Part shown: positions 7,401 through 13,035 of the stretch, piece by piece
Layout: each line of letters begins with the position of its first letter
Position numbering within the stretch: the first letter of the stretch is position 1
Assembly: GCA_946477505.1 (NCBI GenBank)
Contig: CAMKYP010000051.1
Coordinates: 1-14,059 of the forward strand
Direction: 5' to 3'
Source of the DNA: an uncultured Dechloromonas sp.
Lineage (GTDB): Bacteria > Pseudomonadota > Gammaproteobacteria > Burkholderiales > Rhodocyclaceae
DNA: 14,059 nucleotides
Notes under the pieces: generated by a model
What the model saw: the letters and a program-made list of their open reading frames with translations, nothing else
Database searches by the model: none
What the model was told of the DNA's origin: nothing
Program-made: the position numbers and the translations under genes

Positions 7401-8405
7401 GAGCAATTCGCGTATTTTGTGGCGCAGCGCATCGCGCTCCAGGGTGTCCATGTTGATCAGCTTGAGCGAGACAACACGGCCAATGAATTCATCGAGTTCG
7501 CGCGAACGCAGATTGACATAGCGCGGCGACAGATGGTGGCAAGCGATCAATCCCCAGAGTCGATCGTTCTGGACCAGCGAAATGCTGAGGCTGGAGCGGA
7601 CACCCATGTTGCGAAGGTACTCGACATGGACGGGAGACATGCTGCGCAGCCACGAGTGGCTAAGGTCGAGCGGAGCCTCCAGATCGCTGATCAGGGGGAC
7701 TGGTTCGGCGTCGACATCGGCGATGATGCGGACCAGGTTCTTGGTGTACAGCGCGCGGGCCTGCGGCGGGATATCGGATGCCGGGAAACGATTGCCGAGG
7801 TAGGAGTCGGCCGAACTGATCTTGCTTTCCGCGATCACTTCGCCGTCCCAATTGGGGTCGAAGCGATACATCATCACACGGTCAAAACCTGTCAGCAGGC
7901 GAACCTGTTCGACGGCTGCCTGGGCATAACAACCCAGGTCGGTTTCACTGTCCAGCTTCCACAAGGCATCACGAATCGGGATGAACAGGTCGTGGAAGAC
8001 GTCGCCGTTTGGGGCGTTCCAATCCTCGATTTCGATGACGGCCAGATTGTCCGCCCAGAAAACCTGGGCATCGTGCGTCCGGAAACCGGCGTCACTGGGT
8101 AGCGTGATCGGCCAGATGCGGGCGCCGCTCCAGGGGGCATTGGCCAGCAGGGGTTGCAGACGCTCCACCGTGTCGGTTCCCAGCGCGTCGGCCAATGATC
8201 GGCCGATAATCGTCCCGGTCAATTCGGGAAAGAATCTGGGCCAATTTTTGCTGGTGGCGCGAATCAGCAGATTGTCCGGGTTGAACGCCAGCAATAAGCC
8301 TGCAGACTGGATGCTGCCAATCTGGTGTATCGCTTCGCTGGCGCAGATATTGAGCGCTTCGGCAATGGTGTGTGCGGACGAGTCGGGTTCAGCGGAGGCG
8401 TTCAT
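4416..8405 (-). CDS. bphP: Bacteriophytochrome with GGDEF and EAL c-di-GMP domains
   Basis: This 1329-residue red/far-red photoreceptor joins a full biliverdin photosensory core to c-di-GMP enzymes. Order: PAS (about 20-130) with Cys21 in the CASEAIHQIGSIQ block, where bacteriophytochromes attach biliverdin; GAF (about 150-315) with PASDIP at 208-213, His260 and His290; PHY (about 330-510) with the PRKSF tongue motif at 474-478; three PAS domains (about 520-635, 645-765, 775-890); GGDEF (about 895-1060) with intact GGDEF at 975-979 and an RKQD inhibitory site 5 residues before it; EAL (about 1075-1320) with EAL at 1103-1105, DDFGTG at 1222-1227, and the usual Asn, Lys, Glu and Gln landmarks. 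Both enzymes look active. No histidine kinase domain or membrane segment is seen. ATG at 8405 overlaps bphO by 17 nt; a TTG and an ATG slightly upstream are alternatives. Confidence 0.93.
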   Translation of the reverse strand: MNASAEPDSSAHTIAEALNICASEAIHQIGSIQSAGLLLAFNPDNLLIRATSKNWPRFFPELTGTIIGRSLADALGTDTVERLQPLLANAPWSGARIWPITLPSDAGFRTHDAQVFWADNLAVIEIEDWNAPNGDVFHDLFIPIRDALWKLDSETDLGCYAQAAVEQVRLLTGFDRVMMYRFDPNWDGEVIAESKISSADSYLGNRFPASDIPPQARALYTKNLVRIIADVDAEPVPLISDLEAPLDLSHSWLRSMSPVHVEYLRNMGVRSSLSISLVQNDRLWGLIACHHLSPRYVNLRSRELDEFIGRVVSLKLINMDTLERDALRHKIRELLYELTKLIRASDDLESVIVLLKNQLLSLVRSEGAIVTIDGKRHRLGNVPSEPIIDRLVAKLKRHPVAPVFCTDNVAELLDDEAAPGESVETASGILVAPLDQKMNDFVIWFRPGILRTLRWAGNPHKRVIRDADGVRISPRKSFDTWIQTYHDKSLPWSQVEIDAANSLSLALIEVLAQKALKHSEESYRLLAENSTDMIARLRLDGSFCFASPACQELFGHDSQSLIGMNLCDVFNESSETIHNLLDSLQTLGTVSTKVMQGRHVDGLPLWIEIALKNTLGAHGEQEILINARNVTQRYNYQLAIEEVHRRNSQILAAAGEGVVSLDEAAHVIYANETAAKILGNDDEMIGKFCCTVFCPATSGKPISALHADCPFIATLHDGETRQGTRLIVDGDDRPPLTLQYICTPLLDSGRIKGCVVVFSEKLQKSPSVQNFAAEVMFEEALEAVMVTDSTGRITTVNRAFTEITGYSAEESIGQTPRLLKSGVHTPHFYEQLWQLLNEKNRWVGEIWNRRKNGEIYPQWGSISAVLDNNGKVQSYVSVFSDISKAKKAEERLFYMANHDSLTGLPNRMNFTERLDNRLQHCKRHGTGCTVVFIDLDRFKIINDTLGHAIGDQYLKLLAERLQGVSRKQDLLGRWGGDEFVMAMEGMTNPRMVSDTIARLLARLAEPIHLAGHELIPTASIGVSLFPNDGTRPQELITAADTAMYGAKQRGGHCLEFYSEEMSKDLSSKLMMTSELRHALDEQQFVLYYQPQVDPNTGALTGVEALARWNHPTRGILPPSHFLATLEELALVGELGFWALNEACRQLLSWETLGAFIPKVSVNVAPCQLKASFVADVAETLRRYPIDPSRLELEITEGALESGDIARQITSDLRKLGVQLAVDDFGTGYSSLSHIKLFPINCFKIDKSFVDGIPANPADIAIIRAILALGSSFNVGIIAEGVETKEQVDFLKQEGVSNIQGYFFAHPMSASELVNWLEHPENRPKARTSK

Positions 8406-9003
8406 GGAAGTCATCCAGGATCGTTTCGATGAGTGCAAAGGTGCGGCGGGATGCGCTGATGGCGCGCCTGGTCATGGTGTCGGCCAGCAGTGTGCTATTG
8501 AGGAATTGCTGGAACTCATGCCAGCGTTGGTCTGTGAGGTGATGGTAGGCAGAGAAGAAGCGCCCGCCGCAATCCGGGCCCAGGCCATGGTGTACGCTCA
8601 GATGCCGAGAAATGACCTGGCCGCCAAGGGTCGAGCCTTCGATGGTGTAGAGCATCCCGGCCAGCTCGCCGACGTCTTCGGGGGTCATGTCAGGGAGAGG
8701 CTGCCGCGGAAGATTCTCCGCAGCCAGCGGGTCTATGTCCAGATACGCCAGATCCTCCTGCAGCCAGGGCAGTTTTCGACGCGGGGCATAATCAAATGCC
8801 GCATCGCCGGATTGCTCGATGCCTTCTTCAATTGCGCGGTAGAAATGGTAGTAGGCCGCCATCAGCATGCGATAGCGCGCCATGGGGTAGCCCGGTCGGG
8901 TCAGTCCGAGCAGCATGGGGTGCTGGTTCAGGCGAACATGCTCATCGTGCGTTCCGCGCCTGAGTTGTTGCCGTGCATCCATGGCTAAGTCCGTTTGATT
9001 CAT
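8389..9003 (-). CDS. bphO: Heme oxygenase making biliverdin for the phytochrome
   Basis: This 204-residue protein belongs to the bacterial heme oxygenase (BphO/HemO) family, which opens heme to biliverdin, iron and CO in the cytoplasm. Seen: the N-terminal helix LRRGTHDEHVRLNQ, with His22 at the place of the proximal heme ligand, and the distal-helix block EGSTLGGQVI (122-131) that lines the heme pocket. Length is normal for the family (about 200). ATG at 9003 is chosen; it overlaps the upstream gene's stop by ATGA, so translation is probably coupled and the weak AAAGAG upstream is not a problem. The 3' end overlaps the phytochrome start. The pairing supplies the chromophore where the photoreceptor is made. 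Confidence 0.92.
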   Translation of the reverse strand: MNQTDLAMDARQQLRRGTHDEHVRLNQHPMLLGLTRPGYPMARYRMLMAAYYHFYRAIEEGIEQSGDAAFDYAPRRKLPWLQEDLAYLDIDPLAAENLPRQPLPDMTPEDVGELAGMLYTIEGSTLGGQVISRHLSVHHGLGPDCGGRFFSAYHHLTDQRWHEFQQFLNSTLLADTMTRRAISASRRTFALIETILDDFHERLR

Positions 9004-9359
9004 GGTGCTGCTCTTTCGATTGGTCGGGATGCCTCGGCCTCGCTGCCCCACGGGTTGATGACCCGGGCGGCCTCATCGAGGCTGAAAAAAAAGCGAATGC
9101 CTGAAGGTGCGCGTTTGAGGTGCGCTGCGCCAGAGCTTTCCGCCCAAATCCGTGCGCCGGAGGGCAATGTTGCGCGTAATTGGATCCAGGCCGGGCGTAG
9201 TTGGTTGGCGCGTTGATAGCCAGCACTTTCACCTGTGCGTCCGCTGGCCGGAAAGCCATGGCGCGAGTGCAACTTGCGTAGGAAGCCTGTGCTAGGGCTC
9301 GTTTCGTGCTCAACCTCACCAAGACTGATGATGGCGTTTTTTTGCATGGGGAGCATCAT
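9000..9359 (-). CDS. Hypothetical 119-residue protein, first gene of the bphO-bphP operon
   Basis: I do not recognise this protein. Its stop codon overlaps the bphO start (ATGA), it reads in the operon direction, and its codons follow local use (GGC, CGC, GCC, AAC, ATC), so it is probably real. The product is basic and soluble, with no membrane segment and no cysteine. The C-terminal half, from PAWIQLRATLPSGARIWAES to about residue 108, reads like a folded domain; the N-terminal 40 residues are polar and Ser/Gly-rich. No clear Shine-Dalgarno precedes the ATG at 9359; an in-frame ATG four codons later is possible. A run of eight T in the coding strand (9085-9092) encodes Phe-Phe-Phe and is a potential slippage spot. 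A role with heme, biliverdin or the phytochrome is inferred only from the operon. Confidence 0.6.
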   Translation of the reverse strand: MMLPMQKNAIISLGEVEHETSPSTGFLRKLHSRHGFPASGRTGESAGYQRANQLRPAWIQLRATLPSGARIWAESSGAAHLKRAPSGIRFFFSLDEAARVINPWGSEAEASRPIERAAP

Positions 9360-9412
9360 ACGTGCACGTGATTTTGTTCGTCACAATGTGTCGCTGACAA
9401 AATCGCGGGCCT

Positions 9413-9426
9413 TTGATTAAGGTCAA
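9413..9426 (-). promoter_or_regulatory. FNR/ANR-type box upstream of the phytochrome operon
   Basis: On the minus strand the site reads TTGAC-CTTA-ATCAA, matching the FNR consensus TTGAT-N4-ATCAA at 9 of 10 conserved positions. Its centre is about 60 bp upstream of the first ATG (9359), which fits a class II site at about -41.5 with a leader of about 20 nt. I see no good -10 hexamer at the expected place, so the promoter itself is not fixed. Low-oxygen activation is inferred. Confidence 0.6.
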
Positions 9427-9669
9427 TGTTTGGCCGCCCGAGAGCGCGCCTTTGGTGCGGTTCCTGGGCGGAAAAGTGCCTTGGTCGGTGCTTTTGGTCG
9501 TGAAAGGATGTGCGTCGTCGCGGAGAGCGTTGGGCAAGCTTCATGCACCGCCGTGAAGGGATATGTCACATAGTCGTAATACATTGACATATTTTGGGCG
9601 CGCCGTGGCTTGATGCCGTTACGCTCCCCGCCCGCAATACCCCCATCGGTTGTCGCCGATGCCGCCGAA
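9427..9669. other. Intergenic region between thioesterase and phytochrome operon
   Basis: No firmly supported gene. A 55-codon minus-strand frame (about 9590-9423) lacks a ribosome binding site. A perfect 8-bp inverted repeat, ATATGTCA (9561-9568) and TGACATAT (9585-9592), spans 32 bp and may be an operator. A hairpin, CATCGG-N6-CCGATG (9644-9661), lies just past the thioesterase stop but has no U-tract, so it is only a weak terminator candidate. Confidence 0.4.
9561..9592. promoter_or_regulatory. 8-bp inverted repeat, possible operator
   Basis: ATATGTCA and TGACATAT are perfect reverse complements separated by 16 bp. The 24-bp centre-to-centre spacing would place both halves near one DNA face. 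Contained TGTCA elements recall PhoB half-sites, but those are direct, not inverted, so I do not assign a regulator. Confidence 0.35.
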
Positions 9670-10158
9670 TCAGGTGGAGATGCTGGTGAGCAGTTGTTTT
9701 TGCCGCGTTTCGAACTCCTTGCGCAGTTCGCGGCGCAGTTGGGCGGCCCGGTAGCGACGCATTTCGTCCGGAGTCTTGGGTTCGAGCGGCGGGACGGCTG
9801 TGGTTTGGCCCCTCTCGTCCACGGCGACCATGGTGAAGAAACAGCTGTTGGCATGACGGACGACCTGATCGCGGATGTTTTCAGCCAGCACCTTGACGCC
9901 GATTTCCATCGAGGTGTTGCCGGTGTAATTCACCGAGGCAAGGAAGGTGACCAGTTCGCCGACGTGGATGGGCTGGCGGAACATGACCTGGTCGACCGAC
10001 AGCGTGACGACGTACTGGCTGGCGTAGCGACTGGCGCAAGCGTAGGCGACCTGATCGAGCAGCTTGAGGATGCTGCCGCCGTGGACGTTGCCGGAGAAAT
10101 TGGCCATGTCCGGGGTCATCAGCACGGTCATGGCGAGTTGGTGCTTAGGTAGGTCCAT
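9670..10158 (-). CDS. Acyl-CoA thioesterase, hotdog fold
   Basis: This 162-residue protein fits the hotdog-fold acyl-CoA thioesterases (YciA/BACH type), which hydrolyse acyl-CoA to free fatty acid and CoA in the cytoplasm. Seen: the N-terminal MTPDMANFSGNVHGGSILK block, with Asn24, His26-Gly-Gly and then Asp35 on the central helix (LLDQVAYACASRYA), followed by the strand VVTLSVDQVMFRQPIHVGE that is typical of the fold. The C-terminal tail (about 130-162) is charged, Arg/Lys/Glu-rich and probably helical. ATG at 10158 has AGGA about 8 nt upstream; the much longer open frame upstream of it is antisense-like read-through of ahpF and is ignored. It follows the ahpF terminator, so expression needs read-through or an internal promoter. 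The substrate is not predictable. Confidence 0.88.
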   Translation of the reverse strand: MDLPKHQLAMTVLMTPDMANFSGNVHGGSILKLLDQVAYACASRYASQYVVTLSVDQVMFRQPIHVGELVTFLASVNYTGNTSMEIGVKVLAENIRDQVVRHANSCFFTMVAVDERGQTTAVPPLEPKTPDEMRRYRAAQLRRELRKEFETRQKQLLTSIST

Positions 10159-10170
10159 TTGCGGTTCCTG

Positions 10171-10210
10171 AAAGAAAAACGGCCAGGGACGGGTTGCCGT
10201 CGCTGGCCGT
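10171..10210 (-). terminator. Rho-independent terminator after ahpF
   Basis: On the minus strand ACGGCCAG-C-GACGG-CAAC-CCGTC-C-CTGGCCGT forms a 13-bp stem with one C-C mismatch, followed by TTTTC and TTT. It lies about 20 bp past the ahpF stop and ends just before the thioesterase ribosome binding site. Confidence 0.85.
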
Positions 10211-10229
10211 GGTTTGAGAGATGGGCAAA

Positions 10230-11783
10230 TCAGGCCGGAGCCGAACTGCGGATCAGGTGATCGAAGGCCGACAGCGACGCCGTGGCGCCGGCGCCCATGG
10301 CGATGATGATCTGCTTGTACGGCACTGTCGTGCAGTCGCCGGCGGCGAAAACGCCAGGAACTGAGGTGTGGCCCTTGGCGTCGATCTCGATTTCGCCGAA
10401 ACGGCTCAGCTCGACGGTACCCTTCAGCCAGTCGGTGTTGGGCAGCAGGCCGATCTGGACGAAGATGCCTTCCAGTTCGATATGCCGGACCTCCTCGCTG
10501 ACGCGGTCCTTGTAGGTGATGCCGTTTACTTTTTGGCCGTCGCCGGTCACTTCGGTCGTTTGGGCCGACTTGATGACCGTGACGTTGGGCAGGCTGTTGA
10601 GTTTGCTCTGCAACACGGCATCGGCACGCAGGGTATCGGCGAATTCGAGCAGCGTGACGTGGGCGACAATACCGGCCAAATCGATGGCCGCCTCGACCCC
10701 CGAATTCCCGCCGCCAATGACGGCGACGCGCTTGCCCTTGAACAGCGGGCCGTCGCAGTGCGGGCAGAAGCAGACACCCTTGGCCTTGTATTCCTGTTCG
10801 CCGGGCACGTTCATCTCGCGCCAACGGGCGCCAGTGGCGAGGATGACCGACTTACTCTTCAGCGTGGCACCATTTTCCAGTTCCACCGAGATCAGTTCGC
10901 CCGGGGTGAGTTTGGCGGCGCGCTGCAGGTTCATGACGTCGACTTCATAGTCCTTGACGTGCTGTTCCAACGCGGCGACCAGCTTGGGACCTTCGGTGTG
11001 GCTGACCGAGATGAAATTCTCGATGCCCAGCGTATCCATGACCTGGCCGCCAAAACGCTCGGCGACGATGCCGGTGCGGATGCCCTTGCGGGCCGCGTAG
11101 ATGGCTGCCGCCGCGCCAGCCGGGCCGCCGCCGACGACCAGCACATCAAAGGCGTCCTTTTTGCCGAGCTCTTCGGCAGCACGGGCAGCGGCCCCAGTGT
11201 CGACCTTGGCGAGGATTTCTTCGATCAGCATGCGCCCGGCGCCAAATTCGGCACCGTTCAGGTAGGTGGTCGGCACGGCCATGATCTGGCGGGCATTCAC
11301 TTCGTCCTGGAACATCGCACCGTCGATCATCGTGCTCGTCACGCCGGGGTTGAGCACAGCCATCAGGTTGAGCGCCTGCACGACATCCGGGCAGTTATGG
11401 CAGGACAGCGAGATGTAGGTTTCGAAATCGAAGCCGCCAGGCAAGGCCTTGATCTGGTCAATGACCGACTGCTCGACCTTGGGCGGATGGCCGCCGGTCT
11501 GAAGCAGCGCAAGGACGAGCGAGGTGAATTCATGGCCCATCGGGATGCCGGCAAAATGGATGCGCGGCGCCTCGCCCGGCAGGCCGATGGCGAAGGAGGG
11601 GCGGCGGGCGGCGTTGCCGTTTTCGCGCAGGCTGACCTTGGCGGAGAGGCTGGCGATGTCAACCAGCAGGTCACGCATTTCCATGGCCTTGGCGCTGTCG
11701 TCGAAGGAGGCGACGAGTTCGATCGGGCGTTGTAGCTTTTCGAGGTAGGCCGACAACTGGGCCTTGATGTTGGCGTCGAGCAT
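10230..11783 (-). CDS. ahpF: Alkyl hydroperoxide reductase subunit F (AhpC reductase)
   Basis: This 517-residue flavoprotein passes electrons from NADH to AhpC. Seen: an N-terminal double thioredoxin-fold domain (about 1-195) with redox pair Cys128-His-Asn-Cys131; an FAD-binding GGGPAGAAAA motif (218-227); the thioredoxin reductase-like redox pair Cys340-Pro-His-Cys343; an NADH-binding GGGNSG (357-362); and a C-terminal FAD-contact block GVFAAGDCTTVPYKQI (about 474-489). Length and cysteine positions match E. coli AhpF (129/132 and 345/348). ATG at 11783 has GGGAG 8 nt upstream. It lies 122 bp downstream of ahpC on the same strand, with a hairpin between, and ends in a strong terminator. Confidence 0.97.
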   Translation of the reverse strand: MLDANIKAQLSAYLEKLQRPIELVASFDDSAKAMEMRDLLVDIASLSAKVSLRENGNAARRPSFAIGLPGEAPRIHFAGIPMGHEFTSLVLALLQTGGHPPKVEQSVIDQIKALPGGFDFETYISLSCHNCPDVVQALNLMAVLNPGVTSTMIDGAMFQDEVNARQIMAVPTTYLNGAEFGAGRMLIEEILAKVDTGAAARAAEELGKKDAFDVLVVGGGPAGAAAAIYAARKGIRTGIVAERFGGQVMDTLGIENFISVSHTEGPKLVAALEQHVKDYEVDVMNLQRAAKLTPGELISVELENGATLKSKSVILATGARWREMNVPGEQEYKAKGVCFCPHCDGPLFKGKRVAVIGGGNSGVEAAIDLAGIVAHVTLLEFADTLRADAVLQSKLNSLPNVTVIKSAQTTEVTGDGQKVNGITYKDRVSEEVRHIELEGIFVQIGLLPNTDWLKGTVELSRFGEIEIDAKGHTSVPGVFAAGDCTTVPYKQIIIAMGAGATASLSAFDHLIRSSAPA

Positions 11784-11841
11784 GGGGTATCTCCCTTTCT
11801 GAATTTCACTGCAATGGCCCGCTGAGCGAGGCATTGCGCTG

Positions 11842-11871
11842 AAATCCCGCCGCCGGGATGACGGCGGGTTT
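11842..11871. terminator. GC-rich hairpin between ahpC and ahpF (likely attenuator)
   Basis: CCCGCCG (11846-11852) pairs with CGGCGGG (11862-11868), with AAA and TTT flanks able to extend the stem. It sits 35-64 bp past the ahpC stop and before the ahpF ribosome binding site. The minus-strand tail is only ATTTC, so termination should be partial, leaving more ahpC than ahpF mRNA. Confidence 0.6.
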
Positions 11872-11905
11872 CTCTTTTATATGATTCTCTGTTGGCGGTT
11901 GGGGC

Positions 11906-12469
11906 TTAGATCTTGCCGACCAGGTCCAGCGACGGAGCCAGGGTCTTTTCGCCTTCCTTCCACTTGGCCGGGCAGACTTCGTTCGGGTGGGCGGCGGTGT
12001 ATTGGGCGGCCTTCAGCTTGCGCAGGGTCTCGGAAACGTCGCGGGCGATTTCGTTGGAGTGGATTTCAACGGTCTTGATCACGCCGTCCGGATTGATCAC
12101 GAAGGTGCCGCGCAGGGCCAGGCCCTCTTCCGGGATATGCACGCCGAAAGCGTTGGTCAGCTGGTGGGTCGGGTCGCCAACCAGCGGGAACTGGGCCTTG
12201 CCGACGGCCGGCGAGGTTTCGTGCCAGACCTTGTGCGAGAAGTGGGTGTCGGTGGTGACGATGTACACCTCGGCACCAGCCTTCTGGAATTCGGCGTAGT
12301 TGTTGGCGGCATCCTCGATTTCGGTCGGGCAGTTGAAGGTGAAGGCAGCCGGCATGAAGATCATGACCGACCACTTGCCCTTCAGGCTGGCGTCGGTGAC
12401 TTCGATGAACTTGCCGTTGTGGAAAGCCTGGGCCTTGAACGGTTGAACCTGGGTGTTGATGAGCGACAT
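11906..12469 (-). CDS. ahpC: Alkyl hydroperoxide reductase subunit C (peroxiredoxin)
   Basis: This 187-residue typical 2-Cys peroxiredoxin reduces H2O2, organic peroxides and peroxynitrite in the cytoplasm, and is regenerated by AhpF. Seen: peroxidatic Cys47 in PAAFTFNCPTE with the active-site Pro/Thr; Arg120 of the catalytic triad in LALRGTF; and resolving Cys166 in NEVCPAKW. Length and both cysteine positions equal E. coli AhpC. ATG at 12469 has a strong AAGGAG 8 nt upstream; an upstream in-frame extension is ignored because it runs through the promoter region. It is the first gene of ahpC-ahpF and is divergent from napDA. Confidence 0.97.
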   Translation of the reverse strand: MSLINTQVQPFKAQAFHNGKFIEVTDASLKGKWSVMIFMPAAFTFNCPTEIEDAANNYAEFQKAGAEVYIVTTDTHFSHKVWHETSPAVGKAQFPLVGDPTHQLTNAFGVHIPEEGLALRGTFVINPDGVIKTVEIHSNEIARDVSETLRKLKAAQYTAAHPNEVCPAKWKEGEKTLAPSLDLVGKI

Positions 12470-12521
12470 TGCGTTTCTCCTTGCTTGGGTTGGGTACGTT
12501 GTTACGTTTGGGACAGAACGA

Positions 12522-12551
12522 ATCTTAGGCAAACCTCCAACATTGATCCAA
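12522..12551 (-). promoter_or_regulatory. Candidate ahpC promoter
   Basis: On the minus strand TTGGAT (12551-12546) and TAAGAT (12527-12522) form a -35/-10 pair with 18-bp spacing, 3-4 matches each to the sigma-70 consensus region by region. The -35 lies within the inverted repeat at 12537-12570, which suits control by an activator such as OxyR. No start site can be fixed from sequence alone. Confidence 0.45.
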
Positions 12552-12570
12552 TTGATTGCTTCAATGTTGG
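12537..12570. promoter_or_regulatory. 10-bp inverted repeat upstream of ahpC, possible OxyR/LysR-type operator
   Basis: CCAACATTGA (12537-12546) and TCAATGTTGG (12561-12570) are perfect reverse complements separated by 14 bp, 68-101 bp upstream of the ahpC ATG and overlapping the candidate -35. LysR-type regulators such as OxyR use long dyads here, but the ATAG-N7-CTAT signature of OxyR is not clearly present. The dyad is certain; the regulator is inferred. Confidence 0.5.
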
Positions 12571-12681
12571 TGATAGCGTTTGAGAATTGCCCGGGGAGAG
12601 AAGTTCGCTTTGTGACATAGTTCAAAAGCACTAGGTTTGATTGGTCGTTGGTATTAGTGTGAGTCTTTCGTCCGGGTGAAA

Positions 12682-12695
12682 TTGACTCAAATCAA
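12682..12695 (+). promoter_or_regulatory. FNR-type box upstream of napD
   Basis: TTGAC-TCAA-ATCAA matches TTGAT-N4-ATCAA at 9 of 10 conserved bases. Its centre is 86 bp upstream of the napD ATG. Oxygen-limited activation of nap operons by FNR/ANR-type regulators is well known. A TACTAT at 12707-12712 is the best -10 I see, but its spacing to the box is shorter than classical class II, so the start site is unsure. Confidence 0.65.
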
Positions 12696-12774
12696 GTGAA
12701 TAGCCCTACTATTCGGAGAGATTACGCCCCGTGGCAGCAGAGGCTGCAGTCCGCATTTCAGGAGCTTGTCCAAC

Positions 12775-13035
12775 ATGAATATTTCCAGTGCCATTCTGCA
12801 TATTGCACCGGCCCGTTTGGCGGAGGCGCGCGAAGCACTGCTGGCGCTTTCGGGGCTGGAAATTCATGCCGAATCTCCAGAGGGAAAAATGGTCGTTGTG
12901 CTCGAAGACGACGATCTCGAATCGGCTGCCAATAAATATGTAGCCCTGCATGGTGTTCCCGGCGTCGCATCGGTGGCCATGGTTTATCAGTACAGCGACG
13001 ACGAATCAGTAGAAACCGAGGAGGTACAGGCGTGA
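12775..13035 (+). CDS. napD: NapD, chaperone for the NapA Tat signal peptide
   Basis: This 86-residue cytoplasmic protein is the NapD chaperone, which binds the twin-arginine signal of NapA and holds back export until the cofactors are in place. Seen: a small alpha-beta (ferredoxin-like) protein opening ISSAILHIAPARLAEARE, a central GLEIHAES-GKMVVVLED strand pair, and GVASVAMVYQYSDD, the usual NapD end with an acidic tail. ATG at 12775 is chosen, with AGGAG 10 nt upstream; a TTG three codons earlier sits too close to it. The stop overlaps the napA GTG (GTGA), so the two are translationally coupled. It opens the nap operon with no napE or napF before it. Confidence 0.92.
   Translation: MNISSAILHIAPARLAEAREALLALSGLEIHAESPEGKMVVVLEDDDLESAANKYVALHGVPGVASVAMVYQYSDDESVETEEVQA

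Noticed and set aside
6672..8102. 476-codon plus-strand open frame
   Set aside because: It is antisense to the phytochrome gene, whose domains are unmistakable; long antisense frames are common in GC-rich genes.
9423..9590. 55-codon minus-strand ORF before the phytochrome operon
   Set aside because: No ribosome binding site, Pro/Ala/Arg-rich tail, and its end overlaps the FNR-type box.
10368..11735. 455-codon plus-strand open frame
   Set aside because: Antisense shadow of ahpF, rich in Asp/Gly/Val as expected for such shadows.
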